From CAYWKS01 sp964458935 (GTDB lineage: Bacteria; Planctomycetota; Phycisphaerae; Phycisphaerales; Zrk34): a stretch of DNA of 10,329 nucleotides. A program made the translations under genes and the position numbers. How positions within the stretch are numbered: position 1 is the stretch's first letter; each line of letters opens with the position of its first letter. Positions 1 to 6,001 of this stretch are shown one piece after another. Below the pieces are notes generated by a model. The model saw only the letters and a list, made by a program, of their open reading frames with translations, was not told the DNA's origin and did not search any database. The DNA lies in the NCBI GenBank assembly GCA_964458935.1, contig CAYWKS010000051.1, forward strand, positions 1 through 10,329, written 5' to 3'.

Positions 1-950
<950 letters not shown>

Positions 951-958
951 GTCGCACA

Positions 959-963
959 CTCCC
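959..963 (-). promoter_or_regulatory. Ribosome binding site of clpC
   Basis: GGGAG on the minus strand, 8 bases before the ATG at 950. It supports that start codon. Confidence 0.75.
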
Positions 964-980
964 GCTGGAGAAATCGGCAG

Positions 981-1004
981 AAAACGCGAGCGAATCCACT
1001 CGCG
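981..1004 (-). promoter_or_regulatory. Terminator-like hairpin in the clpC leader (attenuator, 5' stabiliser or operator)
   Basis: On the minus strand, 1004-985 can fold into an 8-bp stem (CGCGAGUG against CGCUCGCG, one G-U pair) with a GAUU tetraloop, followed at once by four Ts (984-981). It lies between the TATAAT at 1010-1015 and the clpC ribosome site, so it would sit at the extreme 5' end of the predicted mRNA. It could stabilise the 5' end, act as a weak attenuator, end read-through from upstream, or be the inverted repeat of a DNA-binding repressor. Sequence alone does not decide. It is not a canonical CIRCE element. Confidence 0.5.
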
Positions 1005-1009
1005 GCCGC

Positions 1010-1040
1010 ATTATAGCGGCGGGCATCAGCACGGACGCAA
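1010..1040 (-). promoter_or_regulatory. Predicted clpC promoter
   Basis: The minus strand has a perfect -10 hexamer TATAAT at 1015-1010, framed by a short inverted repeat (CCGC-TATAAT-GCGG). It is a striking AT-rich island in very GC-rich DNA. The best -35 candidate is TTGCGT at 1040-1035 with a long 19-base spacer, which is weak. Predicted transcription start is near 1001-1004, giving a leader of about 50 bases before the clpC ATG. Confidence 0.6.
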
Positions 1041-1227
1041 CGGACATGCCGCCAATGCGTCGGATGATTGGTACGCCCGAGAGGTTCCAGCGGTTTGCGC
1101 CAAGGTCCAACGCCGCGGGGCGGCTGCCAGACGGCGCGTCGCGCGGCGGCGGTCTGCCATCGTGTCATGGGGTCGGGCGGCCGCCGCACGCGGTGCGGCG
1201 GCGCACATCCGGACACGCGGGTCGAGC
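1041..1227. other. GC-rich gene-free stretch with hairpins
   Basis: Together with the clpC leader and the flanking terminator, this forms a gap of about 410 bases (951-1363) without a believable gene. Reading frames across it have low-complexity Arg/Ala/Pro-rich translations, lack ribosome sites and run through the terminator or into clpC, so I treat them as chance. The clearest structure is a perfect 10-bp inverted repeat, GCCGCCGCAC (1180-1189) against GTGCGGCGGC (1193-1202), with a 3-base loop and no T tract on either side. A weaker CAGAC/GTCTG pair lies at about 1130-1155. No tRNA or known small RNA was recognised. Confidence 0.5.
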
Positions 1228-1272
1228 AAAAAAAACAACCCCGCGAACGCGTGGCGCGACGTCCGGGGGGTT
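1228..1272 (-). terminator. Rho-independent terminator of the mlaF-mlaD operon
   Basis: Minus-strand transcripts from the MCE gene would form a hairpin of AACCCC (1272-1267) with GGGGTT (1242-1237). The loop contains a further CGCG-CCA-CGCG stem. One G and then eight Ts (1235-1228) follow the hairpin. The T tract lies on the correct side for transcription coming from 1364, about 90 bases past that stop codon. It also insulates clpC from the operon. Confidence 0.8.
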
Positions 1273-1323
1273 TGAGCGCCCGCGGTCGCCTTGAGCGTCC
1301 GCGAGCGGTTCGGTCGTGGTCGT

Positions 1324-1341
1324 GGCCGGTCCGGGCCGGCC
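1324..1341. repeat. GC-only inverted repeat after the mlaD stop
   Basis: GGCCGG (1324-1329) and CCGGCC (1336-1341) are perfect 6-bp arms around a 6-base loop. It lies 22 bases beyond the MCE gene stop and before the true terminator, without its own T tract. It may protect the mRNA 3' end, or be incidental in GC-rich DNA. Confidence 0.35.
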
Positions 1342-1363
1342 GGTTCAACGCTTCGTGGAACGG

Positions 1364-2638
1364 CTACTTGTTCCGCTGTTCCTGCAGCGCCTGCCAGAAC
1401 TGCTGCTCGGCATCTGTAAATTGTTCAAAACTCTGGTGCAGCTTGTCAAGCATCAACTTCAAATTCTCGTCGTCGGCGTCGATGTGATCACCCTGTCGCT
1501 GGACGAGCGCGTTGAGCGAATCGGCGGTGGCGTCGAGCGTGCCGGCGGCCAGCGCGAAGCTGCGTGCCGCGTCGTACAGGTTCTCGGTCTCCAGTTCCTG
1601 GTTGGTCGGCTTGTAGAGCAGCCGCCAGGGCGCCCGCCGCACCTCGATCGCCGCCAGCTTCAACTGGTCGCTGGTCAACCGCATGTTCGCGATCATCTTC
1701 TCGAGGACGGGCCGCTGCGTCGTGACGACGGTCTTGAGCTGGGCGGCCATGTCGTTGGCATCGGCCAGGGCGCTGCGCGCCGACCGCAGCGCTTCGCCGA
1801 TCGTCTGCTCGTTGTCGTTGAGGATGCGGTCGGCGGCGTCGAGCGTGGAGCTGATCTTGGGCCGGGTCTCGGAGAGCATCGCCCGCGCCGTCTCCAGCGC
1901 CCGCCGCATCGGGCCGTTCGGATCGAGCACATCGCGTGCCCGGCCGAGGGTGTCGTCGGCCTTGACGACGACCGACTCGACCCGGGCGAGGATGCGGCGG
2001 ACCTGGTTGGGGTCGGCGGTGGCCTGGGCGGTCAGGGCGTCGAGGTCGGCGCTGACGCTCTCGACGTGGCTGATGATGTTCTGGATCTGCAGCCGCTGCT
2101 TGTCGCCGATGCCCAGGTCGTCGATGGCCTGGGCGACGGCGGGGCTGCGGGCGAGGTTGCCGGGGATCGGGCCCTGCCCGTACGCGTACACCCACGACTC
2201 GCCGCGGCGCGTGGCGCCGGTCTGCGGATCGGTCGCCTGCTCGCCCGCGTCCGACCCGACGTCGGCGATGTTGAGCGAGGCCCCGCCGCCGATGAACGGC
2301 GTGACCAGCTCGATCCGGGCGTTGTCGTACAACGCGTACCGCTGGGGGATCTCGAACGTCACGACCTGGTGGGTGACCGGTCCCATGTCCTGGTCGTCGG
2401 GGTCGGCGTCGCTCTGCTCGATCTTGGTGACCGTGCCGATCGGGTAGTTGCCGATCGTGACGTTCGCGCCCTCGCGCAGGCCCTGCAACCCGTCGGACAG
2501 GCGGTACCGCACGCGGACCTGCTGCATCGGCGTGAACATCGACTCCAGGTCCGACAGCAGGATGATCACGACGAACCCGACGGCGAGTCCGGCCAGGACG
2601 AAGAAGCCTGCTTTGACGTTGCTGCGATCGGTCGCCAT
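1364..2638 (-). CDS. mlaD: MCE-domain (MlaD-like) lipid-transport protein with long helical C-terminus
   Basis: Periplasmic substrate-binding subunit of an MCE-type lipid transporter, anchored in the inner membrane; family members form hexameric rings with a central hydrophobic pore. Visible: a short cytoplasmic N-terminus, one membrane helix (about residues 9-29), and a single MCE domain (about 38-130) with the typical DGLQGLREGANVTIGNYPIGTV core. An acidic insertion (about 76-86) interrupts the domain. A linker follows, then a long, mostly helical Ala/Glu/Arg-rich region (about 165-424) with coiled-coil character. E. coli MlaD is only about 180 residues; this protein is 424, closer to MCE proteins whose helices build a tube. 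GAGG lies 6 bases before the ATG. It follows the ATPase gene by 36 bases on the same strand, so they are probably co-transcribed. The MCE call is secure; the exact subfamily and substrate are inferred. Confidence 0.9.
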   Translation of the reverse strand: MATDRSNVKAGFFVLAGLAVGFVVIILLSDLESMFTPMQQVRVRYRLSDGLQGLREGANVTIGNYPIGTVTKIEQSDADPDDQDMGPVTHQVVTFEIPQRYALYDNARIELVTPFIGGGASLNIADVGSDAGEQATDPQTGATRRGESWVYAYGQGPIPGNLARSPAVAQAIDDLGIGDKQRLQIQNIISHVESVSADLDALTAQATADPNQVRRILARVESVVVKADDTLGRARDVLDPNGPMRRALETARAMLSETRPKISSTLDAADRILNDNEQTIGEALRSARSALADANDMAAQLKTVVTTQRPVLEKMIANMRLTSDQLKLAAIEVRRAPWRLLYKPTNQELETENLYDAARSFALAAGTLDATADSLNALVQRQGDHIDADDENLKLMLDKLHQSFEQFTDAEQQFWQALQEQRNK

Positions 2639-2644
2639 GACGGT

Positions 2645-2648
2645 CCTC
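2645..2648 (-). promoter_or_regulatory. Ribosome binding site of the MCE gene
   Basis: GAGG on the minus strand, 6 bases before the ATG at 2638 and inside the 36-base gap after the ATPase gene. It confirms the start and independent initiation within the operon. Confidence 0.65.
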
Positions 2649-2674
2649 GGGTGGGGTTGGCGTTGCGGGGCGGT

Positions 2675-3565
2675 CTACTTCACGTCGCGCGAGGCGACGA
2701 TGCTCGGGCCCGGCGCCATCGCGGGCACCTCGGGCGAGCCGAGCAGGTCCTCGGCGTAGTTGGTCGTCTGCTTCCGCTGGGTGATGGGCCCGTCCGCGTC
2801 GCCGCGCAGGAACTGGCGGATCAGTTGCTTGTCGTGGTCGAGCTCGTGCGGCGGCGTGTCGCGGATCACCTCGAACCAGCGCCGATCCTCCACGGCGAGC
2901 ACGCGGCCCTTGTCGAGCATCACCATCCGGTCGGCGATGGTGAACGCCGAATCCATCTCGTGGGTCACCACGACGCTGGTCACGCCCAGCTTCTGCGACA
3001 GGTCGACGATGAGCTGGTCGATCTCGGCGCTGGTGACCGGGTCGAGCCCGGCGCTGGGCTCGTCGTAGAAGAGGATCTTCGGGTCGAGGGCGAGGGCGCG
3101 GGCGAGCCCGGCCCGCTTCTTCATGCCCCCGGAGATCTGCGCCGGGAACTTGGTGGCGTGCTCACGCAGCCCGACCAGCTCCAGCTTGATCTTGACCATG
3201 ATGTCGATGGTGGCCCAGTCGAGGTCGGTGTGCTCCTGCAGGGGCAGGGCGACGTTTTCCGCGACGGTCATGCTCTGGAACAGCGCCCCGGACTGGAACA
3301 GGATGCCGAACTTCAGCCGCAGCTCGTTGAGCGCGACGTCGTCCATGCCGGCGACCTCGCGGTCCCAGAGGCGGATGGAGCCCGAATCCGGCCGGATCGA
3401 CCCGATAATCATGCGGAGCAGCGTGCTCTTGCCGCAGCCCGAGCCGCCCATGATGACCATGGTCTGCCCGGGCAGCACGTCGAACGTCACGCCGTTGAGC
3501 ACGACCCGGCCGTCGAAGCTCTTGACGACCTCGTGCAGCGAGATGACGGGCTTTTCCTGCGTCAT
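2675..3565 (-). CDS. mlaF: MlaF-like ABC transporter ATPase
   Basis: ATPase subunit expected to energise lipid movement by the neighbouring MCE protein, acting on the cytoplasmic face of the inner membrane. All nucleotide-binding motifs are intact: Walker A GGSGCGKST (40-48), Q-loop Gln91 in LFQSGALFQS, signature ISGGMKKRAGLARAL (144-158), Walker B ILFYDEP with Glu169, and switch His202 in VVTHEMDSAF. The LFQSGALFQSMTVAENVALPL and SGGMKKRAGLARAL stretches are characteristic of the MlaF/Ttg2A branch, not general importers. At 296 residues it is about 25 longer than E. coli MlaF (about 270); the extra is a Pro/Ser-rich tail after about residue 260. The ATG at 3565 is chosen from the conserved N-terminal strand; its upstream ribosome site is weak. 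It is the first gene of its operon. The permease MlaE is not beside it. Confidence 0.93.
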   Translation of the reverse strand: MTQEKPVISLHEVVKSFDGRVVLNGVTFDVLPGQTMVIMGGSGCGKSTLLRMIIGSIRPDSGSIRLWDREVAGMDDVALNELRLKFGILFQSGALFQSMTVAENVALPLQEHTDLDWATIDIMVKIKLELVGLREHATKFPAQISGGMKKRAGLARALALDPKILFYDEPSAGLDPVTSAEIDQLIVDLSQKLGVTSVVVTHEMDSAFTIADRMVMLDKGRVLAVEDRRWFEVIRDTPPHELDHDKQLIRQFLRGDADGPITQRKQTTNYAEDLLGSPEVPAMAPGPSIVASRDVK

Positions 3566-3596
3566 GGCCCAAATCCAGATAATTCTCGCCGCCGCG

Positions 3597-3655
3597 GCAT
3601 GCGACGGCCTGCCCCCGCGTGGTACAATACTCTACTCGCATGCGATCGGTCATGC
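3597..3655. repeat. Paired GCATGCGA repeats in the divergent promoter region
   Basis: GCATGCGA occurs at 3597-3604 and again at 3638-3645. Each copy contains the palindrome GCATGC, and they are 41 bases apart start to start, close to four DNA turns. They flank the TACAAT box at 3623-3628. The second copy also forms a GCATG (3638-3642) / CATGC (3651-3655) inverted repeat. This layout suits a regulator bound at two sites on the same helix face, but no such regulator is encoded here. Confidence 0.35.
3620..3628 (+). promoter_or_regulatory. Extended -10 promoter of the thioredoxin-like gene
   Basis: TGGTACAAT fits the extended -10 pattern TGn-TAtAaT (5 of 6 in the hexamer), which can work without a good -35; none is seen at the right distance. 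Predicted start is near 3635, giving a leader of about 40 bases. On the opposite strand the overlapping TATTGT (3629-3624), with ATGACC (3653-3648) 18 bases upstream, is a weaker candidate for the mlaF promoter. Confidence 0.5.
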
Positions 3656-3660
3656 AGAAA

Positions 3661-3666
3661 TGAGGT
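3661..3666 (+). promoter_or_regulatory. Ribosome binding site of the thioredoxin-like gene
   Basis: TGAGGT lies 7 bases before the ATG at 3674. It selects this start over the open frame that continues far upstream through the antisense of the mla genes. Confidence 0.7.
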
Positions 3667-3673
3667 ACGGATT

Positions 3674-4906
3674 ATGCGACAGCCACTGCTCATCGTTGCC
3701 TGCCTGGCGGGCCTGCTCGCCGCCCCCACCGCGTCGTTCGCCGAGGGCACCGGCGTGGGCGACGTGCCGATGTACCAGTTCGGCACGGTCGACGGGAAGG
3801 TCATCACCCCCAAGACCTACGCGGGCAAGCTCGTCGTGCTCGACTTCTGGGCGACGTGGTGCGGGCCCTGCATGGCCATGGCCGACCACATGGTCGAGCT
3901 GAACCACAAGTACGGGCCCAAGGGCTTGCAGATCATCGGTCTGAGCCTGGACAAGAGCGTGGACAAGATGGTCTCGGTGGCGCAGCAGAAGAATTTCGCC
4001 TGGCCTCACGTCTGCCGCGCCGCGCCCGGCAGCGACGACCTGAGCAAGTTCGGCGTGCGCGGGATCCCGCACACGATCCTGATCAGCCCGCAGGGCCAGG
4101 TGCTGTGGCGCGGGCACCCCAAGGGCCTGGAGAACGAGATCATCAAGGCCTTCAAGACCAACCCGCCCCGGCTGAACAAGCAAGGCGCCGGCGACGCCGA
4201 CGCCGCCGACGCGATGCTGTACAGCGTGCAGTCCGCCGTGGTGAACAACAGCGAGCTGACCGCGGCGCTGGACAAGCTGGCGGGGCTGGACCCGAACACG
4301 CTGGAGGACGCCAAGGTCTACCGCCGGGCCCGGATGCTGGTGCAGACGATCCACCGGGTGCGACAGGCCGGCGATGACCGTGCCAAGGCGGTGGATGCCG
4401 CGTTCGCCTCGCACGCCAAGGCGAGCCAGACGCTGGATTACATCACGCGGCGCGTGTCGCCGCACATGGCGGCGAAGGGCGAGGCGCCGGCGAAGCAGGC
4501 CGACGCCGCCGCCGAGAAACTGGAAAAGATCGCCGCCAGCCGCATGCGCTACGCCCGGGTCTACATGCAGGCGGGCAAGCTCATGCAGGCGGCCACCATG
4601 GCCATCCAGGTCCGCAGCCAGTACCCGCAGACGGACGCGGCGACCGACGCCGAGCAACTGCTCGGCCAGTGCCGCGGCCACGCGGAGGCGGACGAAAAGC
4701 TGATCGAGACGATCGACGCGCATTTGGCCAAGACCGCGCTGGCCGACATCCGCGCTCGCAAGGCCGACGGGGACTTCGACAACATGCGGCGGCTGTGCGA
4801 GAAGCTGATCGCGTCGTACCCGGACTCGGCCGAAGCGACGGAGGCGCGGCAACTCCTCGAGGCGCACCCGGCCGACGCGGGCGAGACCGTCGAAGTCGCC
4901 GGGTGA
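3674..4906 (+). CDS. Exported TlpA/ResA-like thioredoxin with helical C-terminal domain
   Basis: Probable periplasmic thiol-disulfide oxidoreductase, 410 residues. A signal peptide is clear: Arg near the start, hydrophobic core LLIVACLAGLLAA, likely signal peptidase I cut after ASFA (about residue 23). The thioredoxin fold covers about 28-165, with the active site FWATWCGPC (CXXC at 63-66), the cis-proline loop GVRGIPHTILI (Pro132), and the ISPQGQVLWRGHP strand typical of TlpA/ResA proteins. The remaining 240 residues are helical and Ala-rich, with TPR-like stretches such as ARVYMQAGKLMQAATMAIQVRSQYP and CEKLIASYPDSAEATEARQLL, which suggest protein-protein contacts. The frame stays open upstream to about 1316, but the signal peptide, promoter and ribosome site fix the start here. 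Its substrate is unknown; cytochrome c maturation or general periplasmic thiol reduction are options. It is transcribed divergently from mlaF. Confidence 0.88.
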   Translation: MRQPLLIVACLAGLLAAPTASFAEGTGVGDVPMYQFGTVDGKVITPKTYAGKLVVLDFWATWCGPCMAMADHMVELNHKYGPKGLQIIGLSLDKSVDKMVSVAQQKNFAWPHVCRAAPGSDDLSKFGVRGIPHTILISPQGQVLWRGHPKGLENEIIKAFKTNPPRLNKQGAGDADAADAMLYSVQSAVVNNSELTAALDKLAGLDPNTLEDAKVYRRARMLVQTIHRVRQAGDDRAKAVDAAFASHAKASQTLDYITRRVSPHMAAKGEAPAKQADAAAEKLEKIAASRMRYARVYMQAGKLMQAATMAIQVRSQYPQTDAATDAEQLLGQCRGHAEADEKLIETIDAHLAKTALADIRARKADGDFDNMRRLCEKLIASYPDSAEATEARQLLEAHPADAGETVEVAG

Positions 4907-4934
4907 CCGCGGCGGCGCTCACGCGCGACTTTGC

Positions 4935-4963
4935 TTGACAGGTGTGGCGGGCGATCCTAGCTT
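4935..4963 (+). promoter_or_regulatory. Promoter of the dehydrogenase gene
   Basis: A perfect -35 TTGACA (4935-4940) and TAGCTT (4958-4963; matches the key T, A and final T of -10) are separated by 17 bases. Predicted start is near 4970, about 40 bases before the ATG at 5010. It lies in the 103-base gap after the thioredoxin-like gene, where I see no terminator, so read-through may add to expression. Confidence 0.6.
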
Positions 4964-4998
4964 CGCCTCTCCCCGCAACCCGCCCACCGCCTACGAGC

Positions 4999-5003
4999 AA
5001 GGA
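4999..5003 (+). promoter_or_regulatory. Ribosome binding site of the dehydrogenase gene
   Basis: AAGGA lies 6 bases before the ATG at 5010. It argues against the earlier TTG at 4935, which is part of the -35 box. Confidence 0.7.
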
Positions 5004-5009
5004 TCAGCC

Positions 5010-5978
5010 ATGCGCGTGCTCTTGACCACCACCAGCTACCAGGACACCCCCGGCCAACACCACGACGTGCTCGCGGCCAGCGGGTTCGAGATCGTCCGCG
5101 CCCGCGGGCCGCTCAACGAGGACCAGATGCTCGAGCTGATCGAGGGTCAGGGGCCGTTCGACGCCACGCTCAACGGCGACGACGCGTTCACGCCGAAGGT
5201 GATCGACGCGCTGCTGCCGGCGTGTCGCTGCATCGCCAAGTACGGCATCGGTCTGGACTCGATCGACGTCGGCCACGCCACGCGTCAGAAGCTGCCCGTG
5301 CTGTTCACGCCGGGGGTCAACCACACCACCGTCGCCGAGCACGCGATCGGGCTGATGATCGCCGCGAGCAAGCACTTCTGGCCGCACCTCCGCGAGGTCA
5401 AGGCCGGCCACTGGAAGCGGATCACCGGCAACGAGCTGGCGGGCAAGACGCTGGGCGTGCTGGGGCTCGGCCGCATCGGCAAGGAAGTCGTGAAGCGCGG
5501 CGTGGCGTTCGGGATGAAGCCGATCGCCTTCGACCTGTTCTGGGACGACGCGTTCGCCGGCGAGTGCGGCGTCGAGCGAGCGCAGACGATGGACGAGGTG
5601 ATCGGCAAGGCCCACGTGGTCAGCCTGCACATGCCGGCGACGGAGCAGACGCGGCAGTACCTCAACGCCGAGCGGATCGCGCAGATGCCCGACGGGGCGA
5701 TCGTGGTCAACACCGCGCGGGGCACCCTGATCGACGAGCAGGCGGTCGCCGATGCCTGCCGCTCGGGCAAGCTCCGGGCCTACGCCGCCGACGTGCTCGC
5801 CGAGGAGCCCATGAAGCCCGGGCACCCGTTCCAGGAGATCGACAACATCCTCATCACGCCGCACGTGGGCAGCCGCACCTTCGAGAGCGTCGAGCGGCAG
5901 GCCCTGCGCGCCACGCACAACGTGATCAATTTCCTCAACGGCGATTCGGACTACATCCAGGCGAACGAGATCGAGTGA
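5010..5978 (+). CDS. D-2-hydroxyacid dehydrogenase, phosphoglycerate dehydrogenase-like
   Basis: NAD-dependent cytoplasmic oxidoreductase that interconverts a D-2-hydroxyacid and its 2-oxoacid. At 322 residues it has the complete two-domain fold: a split substrate domain (about 1-100 and 290-322) around a Rossmann domain. Visible motifs are KYGIGLDSID (77-86), TVAEHAIGLM (107-116), the NAD loop GLGRIGKEV (152-160), Asp175 at the end of the second Rossmann strand (favours NAD over NADP), and the catalytic set Arg237 (NTARG), Glu266 (AEEP) and His285 (TPHVGS). There is no C-terminal ACT domain, so serine feedback of the long PGDH type is not expected. It may be 3-phosphoglycerate dehydrogenase of serine synthesis, or act on glyoxylate, hydroxypyruvate or another small acid. 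No other serine gene is near. It has its own promoter and ribosome site, and ends 16 bases from the convergent AsmA-like gene. Confidence 0.9.
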   Translation: MRVLLTTTSYQDTPGQHHDVLAASGFEIVRARGPLNEDQMLELIEGQGPFDATLNGDDAFTPKVIDALLPACRCIAKYGIGLDSIDVGHATRQKLPVLFTPGVNHTTVAEHAIGLMIAASKHFWPHLREVKAGHWKRITGNELAGKTLGVLGLGRIGKEVVKRGVAFGMKPIAFDLFWDDAFAGECGVERAQTMDEVIGKAHVVSLHMPATEQTRQYLNAERIAQMPDGAIVVNTARGTLIDEQAVADACRSGKLRAYAADVLAEEPMKPGHPFQEIDNILITPHVGSRTFESVERQALRATHNVINFLNGDSDYIQANEIE

Positions 5979-6001
5979 CCGCGGCGTCGGTGGCTCACTC
6001 G
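5972..6001. repeat. Inverted repeat spanning both stop codons of the convergent genes
   Basis: CGAGTGA (5972-5978) and TCACTCG (5995-6001) form perfect 7-bp arms around a 16-base GC-rich loop. Each arm holds the TGA stop of one of the two converging genes. No T tract follows on either strand. It may weakly slow transcription both ways, or reflect chance similarity of the two gene ends (each ends in GAGTGA). Confidence 0.3.

Noticed and set aside
1272..1303. Direct repeat TTGAGCG(C/T)CCGCG at 1272-1284 and 1291-1303
   Set aside because: Only two imperfect 13-base copies beside a terminator; no spacer regularity or further units to suggest a CRISPR or iteron array.
1316..3673. Upstream extension of the thioredoxin frame across the mla genes
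   Set aside because: It is antisense to clear MlaD and MlaF coding sequence. The signal peptide, promoter and ribosome site place the start at 3674.
3674..3703. Possible lipobox LIVAC in the thioredoxin-like signal peptide
   Set aside because: The Cys is only the tenth residue, too close to the start for a normal lipoprotein signal. A signal peptidase I site after ASFA fits better.
3650..4867. Minus-strand open frame of about 400 codons opposite the thioredoxin-like gene
   Set aside because: Composition is Leu/Arg/Val/His-rich shadow sequence, while the plus strand has CXXC, cis-proline and a signal peptide.
4904..5986. Repeated TGACCGCGGCG after two stop codons (4904-4914 and 5976-5986)
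   Set aside because: An 11-base match made of common GC-rich words, with no symmetric structure or third copy seen; likely chance.
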